NCBI RefSeq assembly: GCF_900188145.1
Contig: NZ_FZOJ01000002.1
Coordinates: 248,001-312,000 of the forward strand
From: Anaerovirgula multivorans
GTDB lineage: Bacteria; Bacillota; Clostridia; Peptostreptococcales; Natronincolaceae
DNA length: 64,000 nucleotides
Reading direction: 5' to 3'
Both the position numbers and the translations under genes were made by a program. The notes under the pieces are model-generated. The model was not told the DNA's origin. It did not search any database and worked only from the letters and a program-made list of their open reading frames with translations. Positions 54,201 to 63,334 of the stretch are shown in pieces; positions within the stretch are counted from its first letter, which is position 1, and each line of letters opens with the position of its first letter.

Positions 54201-54286
54201 AATCGTATCCCTCTTTTAAAAGATTTCTTTTCAATTATTCTATATTAAGATGAGATTTCTCTGCTATTCTCCTTCAAGTATATCTC

Positions 54287-54315
54287 TTGACTTTTTATTT
54301 TTCAAGTGATATATT
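54287..54315 (+). promoter_or_regulatory. pyrBI promoter
   Basis: TTGACT (54287-54292), 17-base spacer, TATATT (54310-54315), 18 bases before the first PyrR binding loop. Confidence 0.7.
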
Positions 54316-54332
54316 AGAGAAAATGAATAGAG

Positions 54333-54425
54333 CCTTTAATTCGGTCCGAGAGACAGAGAAGGATAAAGCTAAGTAGAACTATAGCTATGTTACTTATACC
54401 CTTCAGTCTTGAACCGAAGGGTTTT
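54333..54425 (+). promoter_or_regulatory. PyrR attenuator 1 with intrinsic terminator
   Basis: CCTTTAATTC...GAGAAGG (54333-54362) matches the PyrR anti-antiterminator loop of Bacillus pyr leaders, including GGTCCGAGAGAC. A terminator ACCCTTC/GAAGGGT (54398-54404, 54416-54422) followed by TTTATTT comes 35 bases on. UMP-bound PyrR would favour termination before pyrB. Confidence 0.88.
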
Positions 54426-54438
54426 ATTTATCTCGGCA

Positions 54439-54497
54439 CCTTTAATTTAGTCCAGCGAGACTAAAAAGGGAGTGAAAAACTCCCAAATACAAAACAG
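54439..54497 (+). promoter_or_regulatory. PyrR site 2, next to the pyrB ribosome site
   Basis: A second PyrR loop, CCTTTAATTT...AAAAAGG with AGTCCAGCGAGACT (54439-54469). Its 3' arm overlaps GGGAGT, which can pair with ACTCCC (54479-54484). ACTCCC can instead pair with the pyrB ribosome site GGGAGG. No terminator U-tract follows, so this copy may act on translation. Confidence 0.65.
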
Positions 54498-54509
54498 GGA
54501 GGAATAAAA

Positions 54510-55445
54510 ATGGAGTTACAAGGAAGACATCTTATTGATCCTAACGATTTAACGCTAGAGGAAATTCAAACAATTATAGATCTTGGCTTGAAAATCTATA
54601 ACAATCCAACTAATTATGCAGAACTATGTAAAGGAAAAATTTTAGGTACGCTATTTTATGAACCTAGTACCCGTACTCGATTAAGCTTTGAATCCGCAAT
54701 GCTGAGAATGGGGGGAAGTATTTTAGGCTTTTCCGATGCCAGCACCAGCTCTGTAAAAAAAGGAGAAACCGTTGCTGATACCATTCGAGTTATGGATGAT
54801 TATGCTGACATTTTAGTCATGAGGCATCCTCGCGAAGGCGCTCCTAAGCTGGCTTCTCAATTTTCTACTGTACCTATCATTAATGGTGGTGATGGTGGTC
54901 ATCAGCATCCTACTCAAACCTTAACAGATCTTATTACCATACAATACTACAAAAACGAAATAAATAATCTTAAAGTTGCCTTTTGCGGCGATCTATTGTT
55001 TGGTCGTACTGTCCATTCTCTTTTAAAAACCTTAAGTAGATATCCAAATATGAGCTTTATATTGATTTCTCCTCCAGAATTAAAAATTCCCTATCATTTA
55101 AGAGACGAAATCCTTCAAAACCATAATGTGGAAATTATTGAGACCCATTGCCTTGAAACTTATATGCCAGAAATCGATATACTTTACATGACCAGAATTC
55201 AGAAAGAAAGATTCTTTAATGAAGAAGATTATGTAAAGTTGAAGGATAGCTATATTCTCAATCGTGAAAAGCTTCAAAGTGCTAAAGAGGATATGTTGGT
55301 TCTGCATCCGCTTCCCAGGGTAAATGAAATTAGCTATGATGTTGATCAAGATCCTCGAGGTAAATATTTTGATCAAGCGAAGCTGGGTGTTTATGTAAGA
55401 ATGGCCTTAATGGCACTACTTTTGGGGGTGGTTGAATCATGTTAA
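54510..55445 (+). CDS. pyrB: Aspartate carbamoyltransferase catalytic subunit
   Basis: A 311-residue enzyme of pyrimidine synthesis joining carbamoyl phosphate and aspartate. [13 protein letters not shown] binds carbamoyl phosphate; [10 protein letters not shown] and H-P-L-P-R-V-N-E-I are the other active-site blocks. GGGAGG before ATG 54510. The end overlaps pyrI by 7 bases. Control by PyrR is indicated by the leader. Confidence 0.97.
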   Translation: MELQGRHLIDPNDLTLEEIQTIIDLGLKIYNNPTNYAELCKGKILGTLFYEPSTRTRLSFESAMLRMGGSILGFSDASTSSVKKGETVADTIRVMDDYADILVMRHPREGAPKLASQFSTVPIINGGDGGHQHPTQTLTDLITIQYYKNEINNLKVAFCGDLLFGRTVHSLLKTLSRYPNMSFILISPPELKIPYHLRDEILQNHNVEIIETHCLETYMPEIDILYMTRIQKERFFNEEDYVKLKDSYILNREKLQSAKEDMLVLHPLPRVNEISYDVDQDPRGKYFDQAKLGVYVRMALMALLLGVVESC

Positions 55446-55867
55446 AAGTAACAAGTATCCAAAAAGGTATTGTAATTGATCATATTACATCTGGAAAAGG
55501 CTTGAAAATCTTTCAAAAGCTGAACTTAGATAAAATGGATACACCCGTTGTATTGTTAATGAATGTTCCAAGTCAAAAGCTAGGGAAAAAAGATATTATA
55601 AAAATACAAGATTATGTAGACATAGATTTTACTATATTAGGATTAATTGATCCAAATATCACAATAAATATTATTGAAGATGATAGAATTGTTAATAAGA
55701 AGGATATAGTAATTCCCAAAAAAGTAACTGGAATGATTAAATGCAAAAACCCTCGTTGCATTACCTCCATTGACGATTATGTGGAACCAGAGTTTACATT
55801 GGTACCGAACGGTAAAATCCAATATCGTTGTAGCTATTGTGAGGAATTGACGGAGTATAAGCTATAA
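55439..55867 (+). CDS. pyrI: Aspartate carbamoyltransferase regulatory subunit
   Basis: A 142-residue PyrI. The C-terminal zinc domain has C-K-N-P-R-C and C-S-Y-C (C-x4-C ... C-x2-C), which contacts the catalytic trimers; the N-terminal domain starts I-D-H-I-T-S-G-K-G and binds allosteric nucleotides. Start overlaps pyrB. Confidence 0.95.
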   Translation: MLKVTSIQKGIVIDHITSGKGLKIFQKLNLDKMDTPVVLLMNVPSQKLGKKDIIKIQDYVDIDFTILGLIDPNITINIIEDDRIVNKKDIVIPKKVTGMIKCKNPRCITSIDDYVEPEFTLVPNGKIQYRCSYCEELTEYKL

Positions 55868-55902
55868 CAACAAAGGGACATAGGTCCCTTTGTTGTTTTT
55901 CT
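55868..55902 (+). terminator. Terminator after pyrBI
   Basis: AACAACAAAGGGAC and GTCCCTTTGTTGTT form a long perfect stem with a 4- to 5-base loop, followed by TTTT. Strong rho-independent terminator. Confidence 0.9.
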
Positions 55903-55904
55903 GT

Positions 55905-57575
55905 TTATAGACTACTATTCATTTTTATGCTTTTTAATCGTTTCATAATATTGTTTTGACCTTTGCCAAAATAATCATGTAATTTTCGATATTCTTCAAA
56001 CAATTGATTATAAATCTTCACATTTTTCTCAATAGGTTGATAGGTCTCATCTTTTAATTTAGCCATTTTATTAGAAGCCTCCAACATACCATCATATCCC
56101 CCCTGCTCTTTCCCTGCAGCTAAAGCTGCAAAAATAGCTGCGCCTAAAGCAGGAGCTTGATCTGAGTCTGCAATTTTTATAGTCATCCCTGTAATATCTG
56201 CATATATTTGCATCAGCATCTTATTTTTATGGGATAATCCTCCACAAGCTACTAATTCGTCAATATCAACCCCTTGGCTTTTAAAAGCATCAATAATCAT
56301 ACGTTTTCCAAAAGCCGTTGCTTCAACTAATGCTCTGTAAATCTCTTCAGGCTTTGTTGCCAAATTTAATCCAACAATAAAACCAGTTAAATCTGCATCC
56401 ACAAGTACGGAACGGTTGCCGTTCCACCAATCAAGAGCTAATAATCCATGCTGACCTGGTTTCAATCTAGATGCTTTTTCTTCTAACAGTTGATGTATAT
56501 TCACACCTCTTGCCTTTGCTTCCAGATAATAAGTTTCTGGTACACAATTTGTTACAAACCAATCAAAGATATCTCCAACCGCCGCTTGACCTGCTTCATA
56601 GGCAAAATAACCAGCTACTGCTCCATCTTCTACAACACCGCTTACACCTTCTACAATTTTTTCTTCTTCACTCAATACAATATCACAGGCGGATGTTCCC
56701 ATAATCATAAGCATTTGACCGGGTTTTACAACACCACAGGCTGGTGCCGCTACATGGGCATCAATCACTCCAACAGCAACCGCTATGCCTTCTGTCACCC
56801 CTAATTTGCTGGCCATCTCAAAGGTTAAGGTGCCTGCTGCTGATCCTATTGGCAAAATTAATCCTGATAATTTTTCTTCTACTAAATTCTCCAGTCTGGA
56901 ATCTAGTTCCTTTAAAAAGGATTTTGATGGATAACCTTTGTGTTTATGCCATAAGCCTTTATATCCCGCATTACAACTGCTGCGAACCAATTCACCGGTT
57001 AGTTGCATCACTGCCCAGTCGCCAGCTTCAACAAATAAATCACACGCCTCATATATTTCTGGTGCTTCTTCTAGTATTTGCCACACTTTAGGCAGCAGCC
57101 ATTCCGACGAAATTTTGCCTCCATATCTTTCCAATAACGCTTTCTCTTTATATTGAGCCACTTCATTAATAAGATCTGCATGTTTTTGAGCTGCATGATG
57201 TTTCCATAGCTTAACCCAAGCATGTGGATTGTCTCTGAATTCATCTAGCTGACAAAGCACAGTGCCATCGGCTTTAATAGGCATCATTGTACAAGCCGTA
57301 AAATCAATACCTATCCCAATAACTTGTTGGGGATCCACTTTCGATAATCTAATGGCTTCAGGAATCCCTTCCTCCAGAACCTTTAAATAATCTGTGGGGT
57401 CCTGCAATGCCCAATCTGTACCAAGTGTACGATGGGAATCAGGAAGTCTATTCTCTATCACACCATGGGGATAGGTAGTAACAGTACTGCCCATAATTTC
57501 ACCTGTGTTTACATCAACCACTACTGCTCTTCCAGAAAGCGTTCCAAAATCAACACCAATTGTATATAAACCCAT
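55905..57575 (-). CDS. araB: Ribulokinase
   Basis: A 556-residue FGGY kinase. [11 protein letters not shown] at the N-terminus, G-I-D-F-T-A-C-T, and the second ATP-site block A-C-G-G-L-S-H-K-N are the AraB pattern. It phosphorylates L-ribulose (or D-ribulose). It follows the fucose-isomerase-like gene by 14 bases, so the pair should convert an aldose to a ketose phosphate. Confidence 0.92.
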   Translation of the reverse strand: MGLYTIGVDFGTLSGRAVVVDVNTGEIMGSTVTTYPHGVIENRLPDSHRTLGTDWALQDPTDYLKVLEEGIPEAIRLSKVDPQQVIGIGIDFTACTMMPIKADGTVLCQLDEFRDNPHAWVKLWKHHAAQKHADLINEVAQYKEKALLERYGGKISSEWLLPKVWQILEEAPEIYEACDLFVEAGDWAVMQLTGELVRSSCNAGYKGLWHKHKGYPSKSFLKELDSRLENLVEEKLSGLILPIGSAAGTLTFEMASKLGVTEGIAVAVGVIDAHVAAPACGVVKPGQMLMIMGTSACDIVLSEEEKIVEGVSGVVEDGAVAGYFAYEAGQAAVGDIFDWFVTNCVPETYYLEAKARGVNIHQLLEEKASRLKPGQHGLLALDWWNGNRSVLVDADLTGFIVGLNLATKPEEIYRALVEATAFGKRMIIDAFKSQGVDIDELVACGGLSHKNKMLMQIYADITGMTIKIADSDQAPALGAAIFAALAAGKEQGGYDGMLEASNKMAKLKDETYQPIEKNVKIYNQLFEEYRKLHDYFGKGQNNIMKRLKSIKMNSSL

Positions 57576-57589
57576 TTTTTCACCTCATA

Positions 57590-59383
57590 TCATTTTTTGT
57601 ATAATGGCCCATAGGTTTGACAAGCTCTGTAATCGGCAGCTTCTAAATCAACTGTGCCATAGGCAGCCCATGATTTAGGTCGAAAAATATTTTCTTCATC
57701 AACATTATGCATTGACACAGGAATTCTAAGCATGGAAGCTAAGGTAATCAATTCTCCCCCGATGTGGCCATAGCTAATAGCTCCGTGATTGGCTCCCCAA
57801 TTATTCATCACCGTATATACATCTTTGAAGGCGCCTTGCCCTGTTAGTCTAGGTGAGAACCAAGTAGTTGGCCAGGTTGGATCTGTCCTCTGGTCTAATA
57901 TATCATGAACATCTTTAGGCAAATCTATGGTAAATCCTTCTGCAATTTGAAGTACTGGACCCAATCCTTTCACCAGATTAATTCTTGACATGGTAATAGG
58001 CATACCACCTTTGGTTAAAAAGGTAGATGAAAAACCACCACCCCTAAAATACCCGGCATTTGCTGGACTGAATTTAGTTGCTGCTAAACAGTTTGTTACA
58101 TCTTTTTCTGTAATATCCCAATAAGGCTTCATAACAGGCTGACCCTTTGCATCCACCTGCTGGCCTGTACCGTCTAAGCAGGTAGATCCAGAGTTGATTA
58201 AATGAATCATTCCATTAGCTGCTAACCCTTTTAGCTTGAACCCTGTTACTCTTTCTACAGCTTCTGGACTCCAGTAGGTTCTAACATCTGAAAAGATTTG
58301 AGCTGTTCCAGTCAACAGATGTCCAAATAACATGGGTATTGCATTTAAAGTGTCATTTTCTGTAGCCATAATATACGCCTGACGTACTCCATTCCAATCA
58401 AAAGAGGAATTTAAAATAGTTTCCATAAAATCTCCATTGGGTCTAAAATCTGTCCATTGACGTTGTCCTTGGAATCCAGCAGCAATAGCATTATGCCCTT
58501 CCGCTTCCTCAGCAAACCCCATAGCTTTCAGTTTTTTGTTTCCCACCATTAAATCTCGGCAAATTATGGCCATTTTAACAACATATTCCCAGTCCCTATC
58601 TAATTTTTCTCTTGAAAATTTAGAACCCTCAGGATTTCTATCTTCTCCTTCAATACAATGCTTTTTTACCCATACTAAAGCTTCTTCGTATTCTTCATGA
58701 TCATAGATACCTTCTTCAATACGTCTGGCAATCTCACTCATATCTACATATTCATTTCGCATTCCTAAATAATCATTGAAAAAATCGGGATTCACAATAG
58801 ATCCAGCAATACCCATTGACACACTTCCTATGGCTAAGTAGGATTTATCTTTCATGGCAGCTGCTGCTAAACCAGCCTTAACAAATCTCAAAATCTTTTC
58901 CTGTACGTCCTCTGGAATTTCCTCATCCCCTATATCCTGAACATCTCTCCCATAAATACTAAACACCGGTAATCCCATTTGATCATGTCCAGCTGCCGCT
59001 GCTGCCAGGTAAACTGCACCAGGTCTTTCTGTTCCATTAAATCCCCAAATTGCCTTAGGTCTTGTAGGATCCATATCTATAGTTTCTGTACCATAACACC
59101 AACAGGAGGTAACTGTTAGAGAAACACCAACCCCCTCTTTTTGAAATTTATCCTCACAACGAGCTGCTTCTGCAACCCCACCAATCCCTGTATCTGCAAT
59201 GACACACTCTATTTTCTCACCACTTGGATGCCTCAGGTTTTCTTCAATCAATTTTGCTGCTCTTTTAGCCAAATTCATAGTTTGTTCTTCCAATGATTCT
59301 CTTACTCCCCGTCTTCTGCCATCAATCGTTGGTCTGATACCAACCTTTGGCAATCTACCATTAAGTCTAAATCCTTCCTGCAT
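57590..59383 (-). CDS. fucI: L-fucose isomerase family protein
   Basis: A 597-residue aldose-ketose isomerase. It opens [20 protein letters not shown], the FucI start, and has [13 protein letters not shown] and the Mn-ligand region W-E/T-x-D. FucI also acts on D-arabinose. Since a ribulokinase and not a fuculokinase follows, D-arabinose or a related pentose is a plausible substrate; this is inference. Confidence 0.93.
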   Translation of the reverse strand: MQEGFRLNGRLPKVGIRPTIDGRRRGVRESLEEQTMNLAKRAAKLIEENLRHPSGEKIECVIADTGIGGVAEAARCEDKFQKEGVGVSLTVTSCWCYGTETIDMDPTRPKAIWGFNGTERPGAVYLAAAAAGHDQMGLPVFSIYGRDVQDIGDEEIPEDVQEKILRFVKAGLAAAAMKDKSYLAIGSVSMGIAGSIVNPDFFNDYLGMRNEYVDMSEIARRIEEGIYDHEEYEEALVWVKKHCIEGEDRNPEGSKFSREKLDRDWEYVVKMAIICRDLMVGNKKLKAMGFAEEAEGHNAIAAGFQGQRQWTDFRPNGDFMETILNSSFDWNGVRQAYIMATENDTLNAIPMLFGHLLTGTAQIFSDVRTYWSPEAVERVTGFKLKGLAANGMIHLINSGSTCLDGTGQQVDAKGQPVMKPYWDITEKDVTNCLAATKFSPANAGYFRGGGFSSTFLTKGGMPITMSRINLVKGLGPVLQIAEGFTIDLPKDVHDILDQRTDPTWPTTWFSPRLTGQGAFKDVYTVMNNWGANHGAISYGHIGGELITLASMLRIPVSMHNVDEENIFRPKSWAAYGTVDLEAADYRACQTYGPLYKK

Positions 59384-59440
59384 TAGGATTCCCCCTTTTC
59401 ATTCAAGCGTATATTTTACACCTTTGATATGCTTTAAAGA

Positions 59441-60199
59441 CTATAATAATCTATATATCTCTTCACTTTTCTTTAATAACAATTTACTGTATTTTTCAAT
59501 AATTTCGTCTGTCATCCTTAAAGAAGGTCCAGTTATACTCATAGCATACCTTACTTCTTCATTCCTGCTTTTAATTGGAACTGCAACACATCGAATTCCA
59601 TACTCATGCTCCATATTATCAATGGCATACCCTCTATTTAATGTCATTTCAAGCTCTTTCAGCAATAATTGCTTATCCTTTATTGTATTAGGCGTAAATT
59701 GTTTGAGTTCTCCTTTAAGTACAGCTTCAATCTCTTCTTTTGGTAAAAAGGCAAGTATAGCCTTCCCTATGCCAGTACAATACAGGGAGGCTTTAAAACC
59801 TAAAGCCTGCCCTGTTCTCATGGAATTTGCTGGATATTCGGCCTCTACATAAACTACTTCATTTCCAGACAGCGTCCCAAGAAAAACGGTTTCTCCTGTT
59901 TCTCCACTAATTTCCTTCATAAAGCCCTTAATTACCTTGATCATGTTGTTACTTAAATAATATACATGACTTAACTCCAAAACTTTTGCCCCAAGCTTAT
60001 ATTTGCCACTAGAGCTGCTTTTACGTACAAATCCACATTGCTCAAAGGTTTGCATAATATTATGGACTGTACTCTTAAGATACCCACTCAATTCTGCAAT
60101 TTCCGTAATACCTCGCTCAGCATGCTCTGCATCAAAGTAATCTAATAATTTTAAAGCTTTATAAAGGGATTTTACCTTTGGTTCTATTTCATTTTGCAT
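59441..60199 (-). CDS. IclR-family transcriptional regulator
   Basis: A 252-residue regulator: N-terminal winged helix (A-L-K-L-L-D-Y-F, then S-G-Y-L-K-S-T-V-H-N-I-M-Q) and C-terminal effector domain with Y-C-T-G-I-G-K-A-I-L-A and the Y-A-I-D-N-x-E...G-I-R-C-V-A-V-P-I block. It sits between the transporter and the sugar enzymes. A dyad AATGAA-N5-TTCATT lies in its own promoter. Confidence 0.93.
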   Translation of the reverse strand: MQNEIEPKVKSLYKALKLLDYFDAEHAERGITEIAELSGYLKSTVHNIMQTFEQCGFVRKSSSSGKYKLGAKVLELSHVYYLSNNMIKVIKGFMKEISGETGETVFLGTLSGNEVVYVEAEYPANSMRTGQALGFKASLYCTGIGKAILAFLPKEEIEAVLKGELKQFTPNTIKDKQLLLKELEMTLNRGYAIDNMEHEYGIRCVAVPIKSRNEEVRYAMSITGPSLRMTDEIIEKYSKLLLKKSEEIYRLL

Positions 60200-60221
60200 A
60201 AGTTAACCTCTTTTCATTATT

Positions 60222-60268
60222 AATGAACTTTTTTCATTTATCGTATACTTATGCTTTAAAATTGTCAA
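60222..60268 (-). promoter_or_regulatory. iclR promoter with dyad operator
   Basis: Minus strand TTGACA (60268-60263), 17-base spacer, TACGAT (60245-60240), overlapping the end of tctA. Directly after the -10 is AATGAA-N5-TTCATT (60222-60238), a 17-base IclR-type dyad that suggests autoregulation and control of fucI-araB. Confidence 0.65.
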
Positions 60269-61757
60269 CCTCCAATCTTCTCTCTCTTATAAAAGCTGAT
60301 ATAATCGGGGCAACAAGAGACAGCACTGACACACATATGAAAAACAAACTAATTGGTCTCGTAAAAAATATAGAGATGTTTCCCGATGACATAACCAATG
60401 CTCTCCTCAGATTGCTTTCTGCCAGTGGTCCTAAAATGATACCAATAACAATTGCAGACATAGAAAAATCAAATTTGATTAAAAAGTAGCCTGCAATCCC
60501 AAAAAACACCATCACAAAAACATCTATCAAGCTATTATTAATAGCAAAAGCACCTACAAAAGTTAAAGTAAAAATAATGGGAATTAAAATCTTCTTAGGA
60601 ACATTGACTACCTTCACAAAAAGCCTAATACTAGAAAACCCTAAAATACCCATAATAGCATTGGCAACAAATAATCCTAGGAATATAGCATACACTTTAG
60701 AGGTATGTTCCGTAAACAATAGAGGTCCTGGCTGTATCCCTTGCACCATCAAAGCTCCAAGTATGATAGCTGTTGCACCGTCTCCTGGTATTCCCAGTGT
60801 CAGCATTGGCACAAATGCCCCACCACTTACGGCATTGTTACCGGCTTCTGGTGCTGCAACCCCTTCAACCGCTCCTTTTCCAAACTCATTCTTATGCTTT
60901 GACCAACGTTTGGCTTCGTTGTAGGAAATATAAGAAGCAATATCGCCTCCGGTACCGGGTACTGCCCCTATAAATGTACCAATGAAGGAGGATCTTAGTA
61001 CAGTAAAAAAAATACGTTTCAAGTCAGCTATAGAGGGAAATACTCTGTCTAATTTGACATTATATTTAACAGCTTCTTCTCCATAAGCATCTTCCACGGT
61101 TAATAGTGCTTGAGAAAATGCAAATAAACCTATCAGGACGGGTACAAAGGAAATTCCCCCCATTAAATATATGGAACCAAATGTAAACCGTAAATGACTC
61201 GTCATGGAATCAATTCCTATGGTGGAAATCAGTAAGCCAAATATGCCCCCCATCATACCTTTTATAATAGACTTTGAGGAAACACTGGTGATAATGCTGA
61301 TACCAAATATGGCTAAAGCAAAATATTCAGGAGCAGAAAATTGTAAAGCAACCTTAGCTAGTAATGGAGAAACAATCATTAGACAAGCTGCACTAAACAG
61401 GCCTCCGAAAACAGAGCTGAAGGTGGATATTCCAAGTGCCCTCCCTGGTTCGCCATTTTTTATTGCCATTGGGTAGCCATCTAATGTGGTGGCAGCTGAT
61501 GCTGGCGTTCCAGGAGTATTTAATAAAATAGCAGAAACAGATCCACCATAAATGGCTCCACAGTAAATACCAATTAACATTAAAATACCGCTCATTCCTT
61601 GAAAGGCAAAGGTTATAGGAAATAACAAGGCGATCCCCATGTTAACAGATAACCCTGGCAATGCTCCAACAATAATGCCAACCAATGTGCCAAAAAGGAT
61701 TAAGCTTACATTTTCTATTGTCACTACATTTTGAAAAGCTAGTATTATATTCTCCAT
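60249..61757 (-). CDS. Tripartite tricarboxylate transporter, large membrane subunit TctA family
   Basis: A 502-residue permease with about twelve membrane segments. The repeated family motif is seen twice: G-A-L-P-G-L-S near the N-terminus with L-N-T-P-G-T-P-A-S-A-A-T-T-L-D-G-Y-P, and G-A-V-P-G-T-G-G-D-I-A in the second half with L-G-I-P-G-D-G-A-T-A. It is the transport channel of a TTT system; the binding protein and small subunit are upstream. Confidence 0.95.
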   Translation of the reverse strand: MENIILAFQNVVTIENVSLILFGTLVGIIVGALPGLSVNMGIALLFPITFAFQGMSGILMLIGIYCGAIYGGSVSAILLNTPGTPASAATTLDGYPMAIKNGEPGRALGISTFSSVFGGLFSAACLMIVSPLLAKVALQFSAPEYFALAIFGISIITSVSSKSIIKGMMGGIFGLLISTIGIDSMTSHLRFTFGSIYLMGGISFVPVLIGLFAFSQALLTVEDAYGEEAVKYNVKLDRVFPSIADLKRIFFTVLRSSFIGTFIGAVPGTGGDIASYISYNEAKRWSKHKNEFGKGAVEGVAAPEAGNNAVSGGAFVPMLTLGIPGDGATAIILGALMVQGIQPGPLLFTEHTSKVYAIFLGLFVANAIMGILGFSSIRLFVKVVNVPKKILIPIIFTLTFVGAFAINNSLIDVFVMVFFGIAGYFLIKFDFSMSAIVIGIILGPLAESNLRRALVMSSGNISIFFTRPISLFFICVSVLSLVAPIISAFIRERRLEVDNFKA

Positions 61758-61771
61758 ATGTTAACCTTCCC

Positions 61772-62230
61772 TTATCTAAAAAATATTGGTTTTGGCAATG
61801 GTATATTTAGAATCAAAACAAAAACAACATAAATAAATGTTGTAACCAATAAACTTGTGGTCACCATATATTTCAAGCTTCTGACCTCCAGCAAATACAT
61901 AACGGCAGGAATAAATAATAAAGTTGCTATAACAAAACCAAAAAAGTATAAAATAACAGTAAAGGCTATGGTTATACCCATCAATTTATATACTCTTTTT
62001 ATGGGCACCGTTAAAAGTACCATATTTTCCATCATAGATGTTTTTTTTGTAGTTAAAGTGCTAATCACAAGAATTAAAGAAAGACCTATTAGTACTGCTC
62101 CTAATAAACCTGGCCATAAACCGGGACCTGGGGCATTACCAGCCTTTTGGGGAAAGTCTTTAGACAAATAAATAAAGGTTCCCCCAATAATGGTGGTTAC
62201 ACAGGCAATAATATAACTCCATTTTTTCAA
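61772..62230 (-). CDS. Tripartite tricarboxylate transporter, small membrane subunit TctB family
   Basis: A 152-residue protein with four hydrophobic segments and the G-N-A-P-G-P-G-L-W-P region typical of TctB. It is 14 bases upstream of tctA and required for the same transporter. Confidence 0.9.
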   Translation of the reverse strand: MKKWSYIIACVTTIIGGTFIYLSKDFPQKAGNAPGPGLWPGLLGAVLIGLSLILVISTLTTKKTSMMENMVLLTVPIKRVYKLMGITIAFTVILYFFGFVIATLLFIPAVMYLLEVRSLKYMVTTSLLVTTFIYVVFVLILNIPLPKPIFFR

Positions 62231-62272
62231 TGAACTGTCCCTCCTTCGTTGAGTAGATGGGATGGTTTGTAT

Positions 62273-62305
62273 AACCCTGATAAGATTTTTTATCTTATCA
62301 GGGTT
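62273..62305 (-). terminator. Intercistronic hairpin between tctC and tctB
   Basis: AACCCTGATAAGAT/ATCTTATCAGGGTT form a 14-bp perfect stem with a 5-base loop just after the tctC stop. The minus strand continues with only ATACAAACC, so it is more likely a partial terminator or 3' stabiliser giving more binding protein than membrane subunits. Confidence 0.65.
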
Positions 62306-62318
62306 AAAATATCCTTAC

Positions 62319-63284
62319 TTATTGAACATCTACCATTTTTAATAACTCACCATAATACTTGTGATCTGCTTCCATCATTTTATAGACTTCATCTCCCGTG
62401 ATATCCACCGGTGAAATCCCTTGCTTGCTTAAATATTCTTTAAAGGCTGGATCATTGACAGTTGCTTGTGCTGCAGTAACTAAATAGTCTACAATTTCCT
62501 CAGGTGTATCTTTTGGTGCAACAAGGGCTGCCCATGCACGAATACTAAAGTCAAAACCTAATTCCTTAAAGGTTGGTACTTCTGGGAAAATATCCGTTCT
62601 CTCATCTGCCATCACAGCCAATATCTTAAGAGCACCTGCATCTACCTGTGCCTTTGCTGCTGAAGGGGAGGACATAACTGCATCAATATGCCCACCTACT
62701 ACTGCTGCAATTGAAGGAGCGGTTCCTTCTGAATAAGGTACATGAGTTAATTCAATACCAAATTGATCTTCCATTGCAACTGCTGCAAGATGCCAGATTG
62801 CTCCTGTGCCGGAGTTACCAACCTGTAGTTCTCCAGGGTGTGCTTTAGCATAATCAATAAATTCTTGCAATGTTTGATAGGGTGCATCTACAGGTACAAT
62901 CACCGCCGCAGGGTCAGCGATTGGCGCGGCGATTGGAATAAAATCTTCATAAGTAACAGGACTTCGGTCTAAGTGTGGAAACATAGCTAGCTCTACAGTT
63001 ACCATCCCAAGCGTGTAACCATCTTTCTTTGCATTTGCTGTCTCTACCATACCAGTGACACCATTTCCATCGGGCTTGTTGGTTGGTACAAAAGTAGCTC
63101 CTTCAGCATGCTCCTTCATATACTGAATTAATCCTCTGGCAGTTATATCTGTTCCTCCTCCTGGAGATTTTGGAATAATGACTGTTATTTGCCCCCCTTG
63201 AGGATACTCTTTACTTCCACATCCCGTCATAATTAGTGAAAACATCATAATTACAGCAATTAAAATGATACTTTTTCTTTTCAT
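62319..63284 (-). CDS. Tripartite tricarboxylate transporter solute-binding lipoprotein TctC family
   Basis: A 321-residue exported lipoprotein. The signal has lipobox M-T-G-C near residue 22. S-P-G-G-G-T-D-I-T-A-R and G-N-S-G-T-G-A-I-W-H-L are the ligand-binding loops of the Bug/TctC family. Start set at ATG 63284, where GGGAGG is 6 bases upstream; two earlier in-frame Mets lack spacing. The ligand is unknown; sugar acids are possible given the neighbours. Confidence 0.93.
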   Translation of the reverse strand: MKRKSIILIAVIMMFSLIMTGCGSKEYPQGGQITVIIPKSPGGGTDITARGLIQYMKEHAEGATFVPTNKPDGNGVTGMVETANAKKDGYTLGMVTVELAMFPHLDRSPVTYEDFIPIAAPIADPAAVIVPVDAPYQTLQEFIDYAKAHPGELQVGNSGTGAIWHLAAVAMEDQFGIELTHVPYSEGTAPSIAAVVGGHIDAVMSSPSAAKAQVDAGALKILAVMADERTDIFPEVPTFKELGFDFSIRAWAALVAPKDTPEEIVDYLVTAAQATVNDPAFKEYLSKQGISPVDITGDEVYKMMEADHKYYGELLKMVDVQ

Positions 63285-63334
63285 GTTCATCCTCCCTTTT
63301 ATCTTTAATTTCATATCAATTAATAATATTTTAA

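Noticed and set aside
56471..57156. Plus-strand frames opposite araB
   Set aside because: Leu/His/Pro-rich shadow frames without start context, fully inside a well-supported kinase gene.
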